This document shows positions 60,701 to 64,000 of a stretch of 64,000 nucleotides of DNA, in pieces. The notes below the pieces were generated by a model that did not search any database, was not told the origin of the DNA, and saw only the letters and a program-made list of their open reading frames with translations. How positions within the stretch are numbered: position 1 is the stretch's first letter; each line of letters starts with the position of its first letter. The position numbers and the translations under genes are program-made. The DNA is from Homalodisca vitripennis (taxonomy: Eukaryota; Arthropoda; Insecta; Hemiptera; Cicadellidae): assembly GCF_021130785.1 (NCBI RefSeq), contig NC_060207.1, forward strand, positions 99,181,001 through 99,245,000. Direction: 5' to 3'.

Positions 60701-61190
60701 GTTAGGTGATGATCATTCTGTGCATTTACAAGCACAAATTGTATACGTGTGTTTATCATTTACATTGTTAGGAAATAAATGGAAAATACATAGAAAATAC
60801 TTAAATTTTACTTGTTTCTTAATTAGTTTCATGCACTACTACGTTGCGACTTTAATTTATGTGTATGTAAGTTTTTTTTAACAAATAACGATTAACCGGA
60901 ATTCCACGTTATTAAGAATCAATTCTTTTATGAATACCTAAATTATATTTTCAGATAAGATCTGTAACCACTATACTTGGATAAAGTCTACTAATTACTT
61001 AAAATGTGCGAACTTATTTACGAGTACATATCTGTTATTATTGCTTTTTAAATAACAACATTCGAATCACTCATAGGTGTATATTAAAAACTGTTTACTA
61101 ATTTTTACACAATAATTATACTGAAATTGAATCTATGCCAAATAAATGGAGATATATCTGCATGTAGCATCATAATTTTATACAATTCTA
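57721..61190. other. No recognisable gene; one AAAAT microsatellite
   Basis: An (AAAAT)n tract of about four units lies at 58395-58421. 59130-59280 is GC-richer and contains GGGCTGTATT / AATACTCAGCCC, a small hairpin, but no frame. The rest is AT-rich. Confidence 0.4.
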
Positions 61191-61199
61191 TCTTGAGAC

Positions 61200-61400
61200 T
61201 GATGGTTCTAAAAATGTGACAATTACTCAAGAGCTGTCTCGAGACTGAAGAAGTTTGACGCAAAGTTAAGAAAACGCTGTGTAAGCGGAAATATATTCGT
61301 CACAGGAGAACTTCCACTCAGACACGTCCCTAATTATTTCTGGACGCTCTCCCTTAAACGCAGTTTTAATGCTCGCATTCAAAGTGGGTTAGCTTTTTAG
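61200..61400 (+). repeat. Low-copy repeat B, copy 4, with open frame
   Basis: Open for 61 codons between stops: RAVSRLKKFDAKLRKRC, then GNIFVTGELPLRHVPNYFW and RSFNARIQSGL. Of the four copies this has the cleanest frame. About 0.8 kb upstream of repeat A, the same order as at 23/26 kb and 44/46 kb. No ATG near the start of the frame; if coding it would be an internal exon. Confidence 0.65.
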
Positions 61401-62022
61401 CTTACAATAGTCTTCTAATTTATTTTGCTCAATCATTCAATATTTTAAGATTGTGTACTTTATTTTTACATAAGCATACCTTAATTAAAGGTAATAGTAC
61501 ATTTTTGCTAAAAGGATATAAATGGTAAACACAATTATAAAAACCTGAGTTCCTTTAAACATTCAGTTAATCAAGGTACGACTTAAAAGAGATTTGGATA
61601 GCAAATAAAGTTAATATTATTGTTTAAATCAGGATTATTATGCCAATTTTATTTCGCATAAACTGCCTGTTTAATTAAATAAAATAGCAAAGAAAAAAAG
61701 AATCAATGTACACTATACTAAAAACATGCTTTAATATACAAGATTTTTGAACATTTTTGTAGACTTTTTTGCTGAATTGTTAATAAATTCAATTTTTTCT
61801 TGTGTACGTTTTTATCTGTCACCGAGTCCTATTTTCAAACATTTATATTTTAGCTACTATTTTTTACTTTGGCTTCAACACAAATGGAATTTAGAGTCGG
61901 TCAGAGATATGGATAGAAAGAAGTGATATAATGCCGCGGTAAACTTTGTTTAAATCATCTTTCTCCCAAATGTGGCAGACAGATTACTTGACCCGGTACA
62001 GCCCTCCATTTCTTTTGTTGTT
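61401..62022. other. No recognisable feature
   Basis: AT-rich spacer between repeats B and A. 61965-62022 may be a weakly conserved start of repeat A. Confidence 0.35.
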
Positions 62023-62096
62023 CCATTCATTTGTCAAGCTCTCAGTGAGTATACAAGGCTTTAGATAGCTAAGATCCTTTGTTACATGCAAATACT
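62023..62096 (+). repeat. Low-copy repeat A, copy 4, left part
   Basis: CCATTCATTTGTCAAGCTCT, then ATACAAGGCTTTAGATAGCT matches 1250-1320. Interrupted by a LINE insertion and resumes at 63005. Confidence 0.75.
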
Positions 62097-62997
62097 CTTC
62101 TCCTATGAATATTCTGATTTAGCAATAATTGAGAACATGTCATTGAGACATATGCAGAAGACCATACAGGATGCTGAGTTTTATCACCAGGTCAACTCGT
62201 GGTATGACCTGTGCTCTTGTCTTAAAAACACTCTACCGTTCCTTTGTTCATCAGCTTTCGGAGTAAGCTAGCCTTGTCTGGTAGTCCTACCATCTGTATG
62301 TTATTGATAAAATTGAGGCTGTGCAGAGGAAGTTCTTAAGACTTGTGGGGGTTCGACAAGAACTGCACTACAGGAAGGTTCCTCTTGCTGGACTGCAGGC
62401 TGAGCTTCTTCTCTATGATGTCTAAGTAAGACGCTATATCGCATATGATCTGTTCCTGACAAAACTGATAAGTGGCAAGCTAGATTGTCTGAAGCTTCTG
62501 CCACAAGCGGACTTCCGTATTCCTTCAAGGACTTGGTCACGTGATTTGTTCAGTAGGCGCCATTACCAGCGCTGCTATGACTTCCACGGCCAACTTGAAA
62601 GAATGATGAGGAAATCCTTCTGGAAACGTTCGACATCTTCGACAACATTGCAGTGATTATCGGAAGACGTGCTTCTCAGCATACAGTTGAAATGAACAGT
62701 GGTCTTGCTTAATAACTTACATGAGCATAATCATGTTTTTTCTTTGCATGTAATGTTGTTGTTTTTTCATATGTATAGTTTTACCCTTGTTATTTTATTA
62801 AAGCTTTTTTATTTTTTTATTTACTTATAGATATTTTTGCACTCTGTATTGTATATATTGTACGATTTATTTATTCTTTGTTTGTAGCACAGTAATTGTC
62901 CACATTATTATCTCTCGTATTTTAGCTTGTCCTAAAACTGTACCCATCAATGCATGTTTCTTATTTCTGTAATTTATTTTTGCTATTGGAATGAAAT
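62097..62997 (+). mobile_element. 5'-truncated Jockey/CR1-like LINE insertion
   Basis: Flanked by the 7-bp duplication AAATACT (62090-62096 and 62998-63004); the empty site is present in the homologous repeat at 1314-1325. This defines the insertion as 901 bp. It holds the C-terminal end of a reverse transcriptase reading frame, a 3' untranslated part and an ATGAAATAAA tail, typical of 5'-truncated non-LTR insertions. Confidence 0.85.
62150..62700 (+). pseudogene. Reverse transcriptase C-terminal remnant of LINE
   Basis: The conserved block just after the polymerase domain can be read: ALVLKTLYRSFVHQLSE (about 62214), then YVIDKIEAVQRKFLRLVGV (62297-62354), then LAGLQAELLLYDV and RRYIAYDLFLTKLISGKL. 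The IDKIEAVQRKFLR block is typical of the region after the palm/thumb in Jockey- and CR1-like elements. Stops occur near 62267, 62285, 62425 and 62655, and there is no catalytic YADD box since the element is truncated before it. It cannot encode an active enzyme. Assignment between Jockey and CR1 clades is uncertain. Confidence 0.75.
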
Positions 62998-63004
62998 AAA
63001 TACT

Positions 63005-63290
63005 GTGCTTCCATACACAGCTTGTATAAAACGTGTTGTAACGCATGGAGAACTTTATCTTCCACAGCCTTATTCTGGTCGATTCAATCGGGCTCGGGAT
63101 AGCGGAGGTTCTTAATTAATATAACAACATTCTTAAACTGTAATTTACTTGTTAATTGTAACACTTCGGATACAAATTAGCTAGAACGTACGCACTACAT
63201 CTTGCGAAAGGATCTGCTCATTTGGAGGTGAATTTTATCTTTAACACGCGCCACAGAGGATTGTGTTGTAATTGACAGTCTACGTCATGT
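63005..63290 (+). repeat. Low-copy repeat A, copy 4, right part
   Basis: TGTGCTTCCATACACAGCTT, then CCTTATTCTGGTCGATTCAA and GGAGGTTCTTAAT. Aligns with 1323-1570 at about 75-80%. Ends the conserved PQPYSGR peptide with a stop at the same place. Confidence 0.75.
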
Positions 63291-63499
63291 TACTCGAATA
63301 GTAAACATATTAAAAAAAAATAATTATTTCCATATTTTATATAATGGAACACCATAGTATTATTTTTGTCTTAAAGTTAAGGATATAACTTATACTTTGT
63401 TTATTTAATCATTGACATCTCTGTATATAACAATTCCTGGAACAGCACACAATTCCTGACAGTAAAGGGGTTTATTCTTCGTAGCAAGCACGAAAGCTA
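63291..63499. other. No recognisable feature
   Basis: AT-rich DNA joining repeats A and D in the last unit; much shorter than the corresponding 1571-4359 interval. Confidence 0.35.
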
Positions 63500-64000
63500 T
63501 ACTACAATGTGATGCATCAGTTCCTATAAGGAATAAAATATTCTCTCCTTATGTAAAAATCTTTTAGATACGTAGTGGTCATCCCTAAGGCATTTGTTTA
63601 AAAGAGTTTGCTTGATTTGTATTCATACAATTATTGATGTACCTTCTTAATTTGAAAGATGGGTATGTAGATTTTTAATAAGATTTACAAATATAAATAG
63701 GTTTCAGAAACAAACATTTTATACATTTATAACGTTTAAGTTTACTCGTTACAAAAATTCTAATAATATAGTTAACAACTGTATAAACTATATATTGTAT
63801 ATTTTTTCAGTGTTATACTATTTTATAACTAGTGCGTTTAAAGCAATAGAAATTATACTTTTAGAAAGATGACTTCATAGCACCAATGTAGTGTATCACA
63901 TATATAAACAATGACAAGATGCAATGTGACATATCCTAGAAACAAAAAGAAAATATAAAAAAGCGGCTCTTAAAGCCAACTGCTGCACTTCAAGCAGCAA
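63500..64000 (+). repeat. Low-copy repeat D, copy 2 (runs off the window)
   Basis: Matches 4360-4860: GATGCATCAGTTCCTATAAG at 63521 and GGCTCTTAAAGCCAACTGCT at 63965, with the last 15 bases (CACTTCAAGCAGCAA) equivalent to 4845-4860. The homology probably continues beyond the window. Confidence 0.65.

Noticed and set aside
62301..62540. 79-codon minus-strand frame with protein-like composition
   Set aside because: It is antisense to the reverse transcriptase remnant of the LINE.
1..64000. CRISPR arrays, rRNA genes, bacterial operons, bacterial promoters or terminators
   Set aside because: None seen. The window is eukaryotic in character; direct repeats are microsatellites, transposons or low-copy duplications without regular spacers.

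Overview
This is about 64 kb of AT-rich (roughly 70% A+T, estimated by eye) eukaryotic nuclear DNA with no bacterial-style gene packing, no operons and no long open reading frames. The transposon content (long-TIR mariner, Penelope-like element, several short Helitrons, a Jockey/CR1-like LINE tail and a Mutator-like transposase relic) and the wording of the repeats point to an arthropod, most likely an insect. A hemipteran is a guess only. No complete host protein-coding gene is recognisable. Two short candidate host exons (7061-7142 plus, 35393-35578 minus) are the best the sequence offers, so most of the window reads as intron or intergenic DNA.

Layout: 0.3-0.6 kb holds a Mutator-like transposase relic. 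1.2-5 kb holds a low-copy repeat (A/D) that returns at 62.0-64 kb, interrupted by a GC-rich dispersed repeat and Helitron debris. 5.2-5.6 kb is the end of a Penelope-like element on the minus strand with a hammerhead-ribozyme-like core. 5.6-18.9 kb is almost featureless apart from a candidate exon and a microsatellite. 19-19.85 kb, 29.5-30.9 kb, 50.1-52.1 kb and 55.4-56.4 kb are Helitron clusters, often joined head to tail. 38.8-41.2 kb is a nearly complete mariner-type transposon with about 450-bp terminal inverted repeats and a transposase frame broken by seven single-base indels. 41.6-42.4 kb is the GIY-YIG end of a Penelope-like element followed by a second hammerhead-like fold. 62.1-63.0 kb is a 5'-truncated LINE inside the A repeat, with a 7-bp target duplication.

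Large-scale structure: three low-copy repeats (A, B, C) recur in the same orientation. B lies just upstream of A in three units (B 23.2/A 26.0; B 44.4/A 46.3; B 61.2/A 62.0 kb), with C downstream of A in two (27.7 and 47.3 kb). The start of the window (A at 1.2 kb) matches its end (62.0-64.0 kb). This suggests an old tandem array of units about 16-25 kb long, diverged and expanded by transposon insertion. B and C carry open frames with conserved peptides in some copies, so the array may be the remains of a tandemly duplicated gene family; no family is recognised.

The transposons do not cooperate functionally. They are independent insertions, mostly non-autonomous or decayed. The mariner could have been recently active if its frameshifts are sequencing or assembly errors.
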